Positions 5,871-11,370 of a stretch of DNA of 11,390 nt are shown here, piece by piece. The position numbers and the translations under genes are program-made. Position 1 is the stretch's first letter. The number at the start of each line of letters is the position of its first letter. The notes beneath the pieces are model-generated. The model did not search any database. It was not told where the DNA came from and saw nothing but the letters and a program-made list of their open reading frames with translations. Source of the stretch: an uncultured Eubacteriales bacterium (GTDB lineage: Bacteria > Bacillota > Clostridia > Oscillospirales > CAG-272). The stretch lies in contig URCP01000091.1 in assembly GCA_900546315.1 (NCBI GenBank), forward strand, positions 1 through 11,390. The letters are read 5' to 3'.

Positions 5871-5909
5871 GCTCCTCCGCGCGTATCTTTCACGCGGGGG
5901 AGCATTTTT
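5871..5909. terminator. Bidirectional terminator between paralog 2 and the TraX gene
   Basis: An 11-bp stem with one G-T pair (GCTCCTCCGCG 5871-5881, CGCGGGGGAGC 5893-5903) has T5 downstream on the plus strand (5905-5909) and an A-rich stretch upstream (5855-5870) that gives a T-rich tail on the minus strand. It can end both convergent transcripts. A smaller CCCGC/GCGGG hairpin precedes it at 5839-5853. Confidence 0.85.
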
Positions 5910-5965
5910 ACGCCTGAGATTCAATTTTTCCGGCGCGGGGCGGCTCTGCCGACAACCGGCGGCTG

Positions 5966-6733
5966 TCAGCGGTTCACAAATCTCAGCACCAGCGCGAGTA
6001 TCAGCATATGCGCCGGGTAAAACGCGTAGCACAGATACTGGAACGGCTTGCTGTGATACCCCTGCCGACCCTTGTACAGCCAGATCGGCAGAAGCGCCAG
6101 CAGCGCCAGCCCCTGCTGACACAGCTCAAACTCCATCCCGAACAGCTTCACAGGGTACATCAGCCCTCCAAGCGTCATGACATTCAGCCAGTAAAGCGTG
6201 AGTATCTGTCCGACAAGACACCACCACTCCCGCTTCCGGAAGAAATAGAAGATGAACACCGTCAGAACCCCCGCGCCGTAATAATCCACCATGCACAGCG
6301 TTCCGAGCAGCGAGCCCGCGGCGGTCACGGCGGCGGACACCAGAAGATACACCCATATTTTACCCTTACCGCGCGCCATTTCCATCAGGTGTATGCCGAG
6401 AAGACCCATCAGCAGCGTCCAGATCACGTTCTGGTGAACCGGGTAGAACCACGTCCCGCCGTACATAAGATCAAACGGAACCTCTGCAATCACCGCGAAC
6501 ACCAGCATCCGCAGCGCGTACCTCCGGAAACTCCGCGTGTGGAAATACCCCTCCACCGCCATGAACGCGAAAATCGGAAACGCCAGCCTCCCCGCGCAGG
6601 TCAGCCAGTCCTGACCCGGGAGAAGCGTAGCCCACAGGTGATCCATCAGCATAAGCGTCATGGCTATGATATGAAGCGCCGCCGCGCTGATTCCCGGAAA
6701 ACCTCCGGCGGTATCGTTCTTTTTATCGCTCAA
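5966..6733 (-). CDS. TraX-family multi-pass membrane protein (acyltransferase-like)
   Basis: A 255-residue polytopic protein. The family signature is visible: an N-terminal helix with HIIAMTLMLMDHLWATLL (Asp31-His32), then GRLAFPIFAFMAVEGY (48-63), HTRSFRRYALRML, and AEVPFDLMYGGTW with Glu84 and Asp88, followed by several further membrane segments to the end. TraX acetylates F-pilin in conjugation. Chromosomal homologs are common in Firmicutes and are probably acyltransferases for surface or secreted substrates; no conjugation genes are present here. I place the start at TTG (6731-6733) because GAGGGGGA lies 7 nt upstream. The upstream GTG at 6793 has no room for a ribosome binding site, since transcription should begin near 6796. 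The TTG start and the dispersed promoter suggest moderate expression. Confidence 0.82.
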   Translation of the reverse strand: MSDKKNDTAGGFPGISAAALHIIAMTLMLMDHLWATLLPGQDWLTCAGRLAFPIFAFMAVEGYFHTRSFRRYALRMLVFAVIAEVPFDLMYGGTWFYPVHQNVIWTLLMGLLGIHLMEMARGKGKIWVYLLVSAAVTAAGSLLGTLCMVDYYGAGVLTVFIFYFFRKREWWCLVGQILTLYWLNVMTLGGLMYPVKLFGMEFELCQQGLALLALLPIWLYKGRQGYHSKPFQYLCYAFYPAHMLILALVLRFVNR

Positions 6734-6758
6734 CTCATCGTCCCCCTCTGAATGTTTG

Positions 6759-6782
6759 CCGGATACCCGATCCGGGCTTTTT
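6759..6782 (+). other. Terminator-like hairpin on the strand opposite the TraX leader
   Basis: CCGGAT (6759-6764) and ATCCGG (6770-6775) form a 6-bp stem, followed by GC and five T on the plus strand. It would stop plus-strand transcription just inside the TraX 5' leader, for example antisense reading from within that gene. On the minus strand the same dyad lies in the TraX leader, upstream of the SD. No plus-strand gene that needs it is seen. Confidence 0.35.
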
Positions 6783-6802
6783 ATCAAATACACACTTTCT
6801 CA

Positions 6803-6831
6803 ATTATACCATATAATTATGAAAGATTCAA
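6803..6831 (-). promoter_or_regulatory. Promoter of the TraX-family gene
   Basis: On the minus strand: TTGAAT (6826-6831), 17 nt, TATAAT (6803-6808). A second TATAAT lies on the plus strand at 6812-6817, forming an inverted arrangement with the first (AATTAT and ATAATT around ACCAT), but it has no good -35. Start would be near 6796, leaving a leader of about 60 nt before the TTG start. Confidence 0.72.
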
Positions 6832-6870
6832 CCATTTCCTCCCGCGGAGAGTCTCCGGGGCGAAATATGA

Positions 6871-6890
6871 CATTTTCTTATAAGAAAGTG
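6871..6890. promoter_or_regulatory. 20-bp palindrome between the TraX and glnN promoters
   Basis: CATTTTCTTA and TAAGAAAGTG form a palindrome with a single mismatched pair, centred at 6880/6881. It lies 60 bp upstream of the glnN -35 and 40 bp upstream of the TraX -35. It is enclosed by CGCGGA (6843-6848) and TCCGCG (6894-6899) arms, with a further dyad GGAGAGTCTCC (6846-6856). It does not match the TGTNA-N7-TNACA GlnR/TnrA box. It is either an operator or part of an RNA structure. The rest of 6832-6950 is AT-rich with no gene visible. Confidence 0.45.
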
Positions 6891-6950
6891 CCTTCCGCGC
6901 GGGTTTTGTTTGTTCAATCATACAAACCGGTATTTTTTTTGGAAAACCTA

Positions 6951-6979
6951 TTGACAGCACAGGAAAGTTGTGCTATAAT
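6951..6979 (+). promoter_or_regulatory. Full-consensus sigma-A promoter of glnN
   Basis: TTGACA (6951-6956), 17 nt, TATAAT (6974-6979), with TGC directly before the -10. AT-rich DNA with eight consecutive T lies upstream (6933-6940). Such a strong promoter ahead of a terminator-containing leader suggests that control is exercised after initiation. Confidence 0.9.
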
Positions 6980-6985
6980 ATATAC

Positions 6986-7179
6986 ATCAAAGCGACAAGG
7001 ACGCCGCAGACGAGTTGACCGGAGGTCAATACAACGTCTGTGGTTCTTTCTGTTTTAAGGGGAAAAGTTCATACCGCTTTGTGAGTATGATAACAAAAGG
7101 CGACAATGGTGTCGTCCCGGAGCAATGATGCTGCCGGGATACCAATGTCGCCTTTTTTAATTCAAAGGAGAAAAGGAAA
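6986..7179 (+). ncRNA. Structured 5' leader of glnN, candidate attenuator
   Basis: The predicted transcript start is near 6986. The leader holds, in order: GCGACAA (6992-6998); an interrupted stem of AAGGA/TTCTT (6997-7001, 7044-7048), CCGCAGACG/CGTCTGTGG (7004-7012, 7035-7043) and TTGACC-GGA-GGTCAA (7015-7029); a purine-rich linker TTTTAAGGGGAAAA (7053-7066); a second hairpin CATACCGC/GTGAGTATG (7070-7089); and the terminator at 7095-7158, which repeats GCGACAA at 7100-7106. The SD AAAGGAG (7164-7170) follows, 9 nt before the ATG. I do not recognise it as T-box, glutamine-I or any standard riboswitch. ANTAR-protein antitermination is known for clostridial type III synthetase operons, but I could not find a clear pair of ANTAR hexaloops. 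Confidence 0.65.
7095..7158 (+). terminator. Intrinsic terminator inside the glnN leader
   Basis: Basal 11-bp stem AAAAGGCGACA (7095-7105) with TGTCGCCTTTT (7146-7156), an A-A mismatch, TGGT/ACCA, an internal loop, then CCCGG/CCGGG and AGCA/TGCT closing an ATGA loop. Six T (7153-7158) end it, 21 nt before the glnN start. Since it lies between promoter and gene, glnN expression requires readthrough. Confidence 0.85.
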
Positions 7180-8277
7180 ATGAGCACTGTAACAGAGATC
7201 TTTGGTTCAATGGTTTTTTCTGACGAGGTAATGGAAGCACGCCTCCCGAAGGACACCTACAAGGCCCTCCAAAAGACCATCAAGAACGGCAAGCACCTTG
7301 ACCTCGGCGTCGCCAACGTCGTCGCCAACGCCATGAAGGACTGGGCGATAGAGAAGGGCGCTACCCACTACACCCACTGGTTCCAGCCGATGACCGGCGT
7401 CACCGCCGAGAAGCACGACAGCTTCATCTCGCCGAAGAACGGCAAGGTCATCATGGAATTCTCCGGCAAGGAGCTCATCCGCGGCGAACCCGACGCGTCC
7501 TCCTTCCCGTCCGGCGGTCTGAGAGCAACCTTTGAAGCAAGAGGATATACCGCTTGGGACGCTACCTCCTACGCCTTCATCAAGGACGGCGTACTCTGCA
7601 TCCCGACCGTCTTCTGCTCCTACGGCGGCGAAGCCCTCGACCAGAAGACCGCGCTCCTTCGTTCGATGGAAGAAATCAACCGTCAGGCTCTCAGAGTTCT
7701 GAAGCTCTTCGGCAACGAGGACGTCGCGTCGGTCAAGACCACAGTCGGTCCGGAGCAGGAATACTTCCTCGTCGACAAGAAGCTCTATGACAAGAGAAAG
7801 GACCTCATCTACACCGGCAGAACCCTCTACGGTTCCAAGGCTCCGAAAGGTCAGGAGCTCGACGACCACTACTTCGGCGCTATCAAGCCGAGAGTCGCCG
7901 CGTTCATGAAGGATCTCAACGACGAACTCTGGAAGCTCGGCATCCTCGCAAAGACCGAACACAACGAAGTCGCGCCCGCTCAGCACGAAATGGCGCCGAT
8001 CTTCTCGACCACCAACATCGCCGCCGATTCAAACCAGCTCACGATGGAAATCATGCAGAAGGTCGCGAAGAAGCACGACATGATCTGTCTGCTCCACGAA
8101 AAGCCCTTCGCCGGCGTCAACGGAAGCGGCAAGCACAACAACTGGTCAATCTCGACCGACACCGGAGTCAACCTCCTCGAGCCGGGCGACACACCGTATG
8201 AAAACGCTCAGTTCCTCCTCTTCCTCTGCGCGGTCATCAAGGCAGTCGACGAGTATCAGGATCTGCTCGGCATCTAG
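7180..8277 (+). CDS. N-terminal fragment of GlnN as read up to TAG
   Basis: A 365-residue product that would be made if TAG at 8275-8277 is real and is read as stop. It contains the type III N-terminal region and the VGPEQEYFL, HNEVAPAQHE and NGSGKHNNWS active-site segments, but lacks the NDHRLGANEAPP segment and everything after it. It cannot form a complete active site. Confidence 0.6.
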   Translation: MSTVTEIFGSMVFSDEVMEARLPKDTYKALQKTIKNGKHLDLGVANVVANAMKDWAIEKGATHYTHWFQPMTGVTAEKHDSFISPKNGKVIMEFSGKELIRGEPDASSFPSGGLRATFEARGYTAWDATSYAFIKDGVLCIPTVFCSYGGEALDQKTALLRSMEEINRQALRVLKLFGNEDVASVKTTVGPEQEYFLVDKKLYDKRKDLIYTGRTLYGSKAPKGQELDDHYFGAIKPRVAAFMKDLNDELWKLGILAKTEHNEVAPAQHEMAPIFSTTNIAADSNQLTMEIMQKVAKKHDMICLLHEKPFAGVNGSGKHNNWSISTDTGVNLLEPGDTPYENAQFLLFLCAVIKAVDEYQDLLGI

Positions 8278-9270
8278 GTAGCGTCCGCCGCCAACGACCA
8301 CCGTCTCGGCGCGAACGAGGCTCCTCCCGCTATCGTATCGATGTTCATCGGCACCGACCTCGCCGAGATCCTCGAGGCTGTCGAGACCGGCAAGCCCTAC
8401 GGCGCTAAGGAGAAGGAAATCCTCAGAATCGGCGTTCACACCCTTCCGAAGTTCCCGAAGGACACGACCGACAGAAACAGAACCTCGCCGTTCGCCTTCA
8501 CAGGCAACAAGTTCGAGTTCAGAACGCTCGGTTCGTCCGCCTCGATCTCCTGCGCGAACACCGTTCTTAACACCTCGGTCGCGGAAGAGCTGAAGCAGTT
8601 CGCCGACGAGCTCGAGGGCAAGGAGAATTTCGAGAACGCTCTGCATGAGCTTATCAAGAGAACCATCAAGGAGCACAAGCGCATCATCTTCAACGGCGAC
8701 GGCTACGACGATTCGTGGGTCAAGGAAGCGGAGAAGAGAGGTCTTCTCAACCTGAAGACCACGCCGGACGCTTTGAAGCATCTTCTCGACAAGAAGAACG
8801 TCGACCTCTTCACCTCGCACGGCGTCTACACAACGACCGAGCTTGAGGCGAGACACGAGGTTCTGCTCGAGAACTACGTCAAGATCGTCAACATCGAGGC
8901 GCTGACAATGCTTGATATGGCTCACAAGGACATTCTCCCGGCTATGAGCGCTTATTCGAAGGAGCTCGCCGACGCGGCTCTCGAGAAGAAGAAGCTCTCC
9001 GAGGAGATCGACACCACCTACGAGACCGAGACGGTCAAGGCGCTTGGAAATCTCCTCGGCAACACCTACTCGAACGTCAAGAAGCTTGAGTCTGACCTTT
9101 ACACGGCTAAGTCGATCACTTCGAGCGTTGAGCTTGCGGATTACTACAAGGATTTCATCCTCGCGGATATGAGCGCGCTCAGGGCTTCCGCGGATGAGAT
9201 GGAGACTATGGCTTCGAGTGAGAAGTGGCCTTATCCGTCCTACGGCGATCTGCTGTTCGGAGTAAGGTAA
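8278..9270 (+). pseudogene. C-terminal part of GlnN downstream of the amber codon
   Basis: It begins VASAANDHRLGANEAPPAIV directly after the stop, in the same frame, and ends at TAA 9268-9270. The first in-frame ATG (8341) has no Shine-Dalgarno sequence and lies inside the conserved core, so this is not an independent gene. The segment shows no further disruption over 330 codons, arguing that the lesion is recent or artifactual. Confidence 0.8.
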
Positions 9271-9344
9271 TTCGTTGATCCCATCATGCACTGTTGCTGC
9301 TTCCTTTCCCCCAACACACTAAAGACAGTGCGTGATTTTCCAGA

Positions 9345-9397
9345 GGGCGGTCCGGTTTTCCTTTACGGACCGTCCGCGGGATCATTATTGTTCCCGC
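9345..9397 (+). other. Two consecutive hairpins downstream of glnN
   Basis: GGGCGGTCCG (9345-9354) pairs with CGGACCGTCC (9366-9375) with one mismatch. It is followed at once by GCGGGA (9376-9381) with TCCCGC (9392-9397). Neither has a T-tract, so they may be a weak or Rho-assisted end of glnN, or mRNA-stabilising structures. The 300-nt spacer 9271-9571 contains no gene that I can support. Confidence 0.4.
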
Positions 9398-9449
9398 TAT
9401 AAATAAAGGCATAACTGAAAAATTCCCACAGAACTTCCCCCGGAGCGCA

Positions 9450-9474
9450 ATACAATTATTTGTATAAAGCTTTA
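9450..9474. promoter_or_regulatory. AT-rich dyads upstream of amt
   Basis: ATACAA (9450-9455) and TTGTAT (9460-9465) form a perfect 6-bp dyad around TTAT. Next to it is the palindrome TAAAGCTTTA (9465-9474). They could be operator sites or part of an amt promoter (TATAAA at 9463-9468), but no -35 fits well. No GlnR/TnrA-type box and no sigma-54 TGGCAC-N5-TTGC motif is seen. Confidence 0.3.
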
Positions 9475-9488
9475 GGGTGGAAGGGGGC

Positions 9489-9532
9489 GCGGGGGAGGGA
9501 GGACCTTTCTCGAAAGGTCCTTCCTCCCCCGC
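9489..9532. repeat. 44-nt near-perfect palindrome upstream of amt
   Basis: Arms 9489-9509 and 9512-9532 are 21 nt each and differ at one pair, which is a G-T pair in RNA; the centre is CTTTCTCGAAAG. The arms begin GCGGGGGAGG. It is flanked by a G-rich run (9478-9488) and is not followed by a T-tract, so it is not a conventional terminator. It resembles dispersed extragenic palindromes of Clostridia genomes, but copy number cannot be judged from one window. Confidence 0.7.
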
Positions 9533-9533
9533 A

Positions 9534-9539
9534 TATAAT
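9534..9539 (+). promoter_or_regulatory. Possible -10 box of amt
   Basis: TATAAT lies directly after the palindrome and 33 nt before the amt ATG. No -35 resembling TTGACA is found 16-18 nt upstream, because that position is inside the palindrome arm. If used, it would need an activator, and initiation would depend on the palindrome context. Confidence 0.35.
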
Positions 9540-9571
9540 CAATTTTACTATGAAAGAAGTGTTATCCCAAC

Positions 9572-11356
9572 ATGGATACAAACAGCATAATGGAGCTTAT
9601 CACCGAGTCTGTTACGTCTGAGGTTTTCGGCATATGGTTTCTTATCGGAGCGGCGCTTGTGTTTTTCATGCAGGCGGGGTTCGCGGCGCTTGAGTGCGGG
9701 TTCTGCCGCGCTAAGAACGCCGGAAATATCCTGATGAAGAACCTGATGGATTTCTGTATCGGCACTGCGGTTTTCATTCTTCTCGGCTATTCGCTGATGA
9801 TGAGCGAGGATTACATCGGCGGGTTCATCGGCGTGCCGAATCTGCATATTTTCACTGACTTTTCGAATTTCATCAATGGCAACGCTTCGCTCTTCGTATT
9901 CAACCTTGTGTTCTGCGCGACCGCCGCTACGATTGTCTCCGGTTCGATGGCTGAGCGCACAAAGTTCAGTTCCTACTGCATTTATTCTGCGGTCATCTCG
10001 CTGTTTGTATATCCGATTGAGGCGGGCTGGGTATGGAATCCTCAGGGCTGGCTCGCAAAGCTCGGATTCATTGATTTCGCGGGTTCGGCGGCGATTCACA
10101 CGGTCGGCGGCGTAACCGCCCTGATCGGCGCTATAATGGTCGGTCCCCGTATCGGAAAGTACACGAAAGATCCGAAGACCGGAAAGATCACCGTTCACGC
10201 GATTCTCGGTCATAACATTCCGCTCGGCGCTCTCGGCGCGTTCATCCTCTGGTTCGGCTGGTACGGATTCAACGGCGCGGCTGCCACAAACGGCCCGCAG
10301 CTGGCTTCGATTTTCATGACCACGACTGTCGCCCCCGCGATCGCCACTGTCACTACACTTCTCTTCACATGGATCAAAAACGGCAAGCCTGATGTCTCGA
10401 TGTGCTTCAACGCCTGCCTCGCCGGTCTTGTCGGCATCACCGCGGGATGCAACAACGTCGACGCTCTCGGCGCCGCTATAATCGGTATCGTCTCCGGTAT
10501 CCTCGTCGTTGTGGTCGTCGAAGGTCTCGACCTCAAACTCCACATCGACGACCCGGTCGGCGCGGTCGGCGTACACTGCGCGAACGGCATCTGGGGCACG
10601 ATCGCCGCAGGTCTCCTTTCCACCAACACCGCTCCGGCGGGCGTTGACGGTCCTGTCTACGCAATCGTTCACGGCGGTGACATCGGCGCCGGCTTCAAAG
10701 TCCTCGGCGTTCAGCTCCTCGGTCTCGTCGCTATAGTCGCGTGGATCACAGTCTGCATGGTCACCACCTTCACAATCGTCAAAAAGACAAACGGTCTCCG
10801 CGTCTCCCGTGAGGAAGAACTCGAAGGTCTCGACCCGACCGAGCACGGTCTCCCGTCCGCTTACGACGGCTTCTCAATGGCTCCCGAACACATCATCGAG
10901 GACGGCACCTCCGTTCCCGCTGTCTCCGGCGACGTTCCGGTCGCTGAAGCGGTCGAGGTCAAATCTGTTCCGTCCTTCGAAGCTCCCGCTCCCGGCGGAA
11001 AGAAGCTGACCAAAGTCGAAATCATCTGCAAGGAAGTCAAACTCGAAAGCCTCAAATCCGCGATGATGAACATCGGCATCACCGGTATGACCGTCTCGCA
11101 CGTCCTCGGCTGCGGCATACAGAAGGGTAAACTCGAATACTACCGCGGCGTCGCCGTCGAAGCTACGCTCCTCCCGAAAATTCAGGTCGACATTGTCGTC
11201 TCGAAGGTCCCGGTTCAGCAAGTCATCGACACCGCGAAGGCAGTACTCTATACCGGTCACATCGGCGACGGCAAAATCTTCGTCTACAACGTCGAAAATG
11301 TCGTGAAAGTCAGAACCGGCGAAGAAGGGTATGACGCTCTTCAGGATGTTGAGTAA
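9572..11356 (+). CDS. amt: Ammonium transporter with fused C-terminal PII (GlnB/GlnK) domain
   Basis: A 594-residue fusion. Residues about 15-405 are an Amt/Rh/MEP channel for ammonium: QAGFAALECGFCRAKNAGN, the Asp168 region, the twin pore histidines His176 (IHTVGG) and His335 (VGVHCANGIWG), and AGLVGITAGC, with about 11 membrane segments. Residues 406-434 are the usual cytoplasmic Amt tail (LDPTEHGLPSAYDGF). A Pro/Ala/Val-rich linker (about 435-478) leads to a complete PII domain (479-594): KVEIICKEVKLESLKSAM, ITGMTVSHVLGCGIQKGKLE, a T-loop with Tyr524 equivalent to the uridylylated Tyr51 of E. coli GlnB, IGDGKIFVY and RTGE for ATP binding. Free GlnK plugs Amt channels when nitrogen is ample, so here the gate is tethered. 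It follows glnN. The SD is weak (AAAGAAG, 12 nt before the ATG). Confidence 0.93.
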   Translation: MDTNSIMELITESVTSEVFGIWFLIGAALVFFMQAGFAALECGFCRAKNAGNILMKNLMDFCIGTAVFILLGYSLMMSEDYIGGFIGVPNLHIFTDFSNFINGNASLFVFNLVFCATAATIVSGSMAERTKFSSYCIYSAVISLFVYPIEAGWVWNPQGWLAKLGFIDFAGSAAIHTVGGVTALIGAIMVGPRIGKYTKDPKTGKITVHAILGHNIPLGALGAFILWFGWYGFNGAAATNGPQLASIFMTTTVAPAIATVTTLLFTWIKNGKPDVSMCFNACLAGLVGITAGCNNVDALGAAIIGIVSGILVVVVVEGLDLKLHIDDPVGAVGVHCANGIWGTIAAGLLSTNTAPAGVDGPVYAIVHGGDIGAGFKVLGVQLLGLVAIVAWITVCMVTTFTIVKKTNGLRVSREEELEGLDPTEHGLPSAYDGFSMAPEHIIEDGTSVPAVSGDVPVAEAVEVKSVPSFEAPAPGGKKLTKVEIICKEVKLESLKSAMMNIGITGMTVSHVLGCGIQKGKLEYYRGVAVEATLLPKIQVDIVVSKVPVQQVIDTAKAVLYTGHIGDGKIFVYNVENVVKVRTGEEGYDALQDVE

Positions 11357-11370
11357 TTAATAAGTCAGGC

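Larger units (their letters stand above)
7180..9270 (+). pseudogene. glnN: Glutamine synthetase type III, full-length frame interrupted by in-frame TAG
   Basis: The frame spans 696 codons, the normal size for type III synthetase, which makes glutamine from glutamate, ammonium and ATP. Type III hallmarks lie in order: ATHYTHWFQPMTG and EKHDSF (61-82), GGLRATFEARGYTAWD (112-127), VGPEQEYFL (189-197), HNEVAPAQHE (261-270), HEKPFAGVNGSGKHNNWS (306-323), NDHRLGANEAPPAIVS (372-387), and DRNRTSPFAFTGNKFEFR (431-448). The C-terminal part is largely helical. Codon 366 (8275-8277) is TAG; frame and motifs continue perfectly beyond it. The truncated product would lack essential ATP/glutamate-site residues, so it should be inactive unless the stop is a sequencing error, is suppressed or is recoded. 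By recalled family consensus the position is usually serine (TCG to TAG is one change). ATG 7180 has a good SD, AAAGGAG. Confidence 0.88.

Noticed and set aside
5905..5917. 13-nt inverted match of TCAGGCGTAAAAA to 2536-2548, possibly bounding the duplicated unit
   Set aside because: A 13-nt match is expected by chance about once or twice in a window of this size, and part of it is the terminator T-tract. Its position after paralog 2 is suggestive but insufficient.
6008..6751. 247-codon plus-strand frame opposite the TraX gene
   Set aside because: The product is His/Arg/Gln-rich and lacks hydrophobic or domain structure. The minus-strand frame is a clear membrane protein with a promoter and SD.
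6986..7158. T-box or known glutamine riboswitch in the glnN leader
   Set aside because: No T-box GGTGG-like antiterminator sequence and no tRNA synthetase or amino-acid gene context; the conserved glnA-RNA aptamer pattern was not recognised.
7207..7986. 259-codon open frame antisense to the glnN 5' half
   Set aside because: Same reason: it overlaps well-conserved coding sequence on the other strand and has no ribosome binding site or domain.
8341..9270. Independent gene starting at ATG 8341
   Set aside because: No Shine-Dalgarno sequence. The start falls inside the conserved core of glutamine synthetase, and the frame is continuous with the upstream part except for TAG.
8146..9291. 381-codon open frame antisense to the glnN 3' half
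   Set aside because: Shadow of the conserved glutamine synthetase frame; composition is Leu/Val/Arg/Glu-rich with no recognisable motif.
9271..9571. GlnR/TnrA box or sigma-54 promoter upstream of amt
   Set aside because: I looked for TGTNA-N7-TNACA and TGGCAC-N5-TTGC on both strands and found no acceptable match.
9548..10846. 432-codon open frame antisense to amt
   Set aside because: It is the mirror of a GC-biased coding strand. The translation is dominated by Asp, Arg and Glu without any domain, while the plus strand encodes an unmistakable Amt protein.
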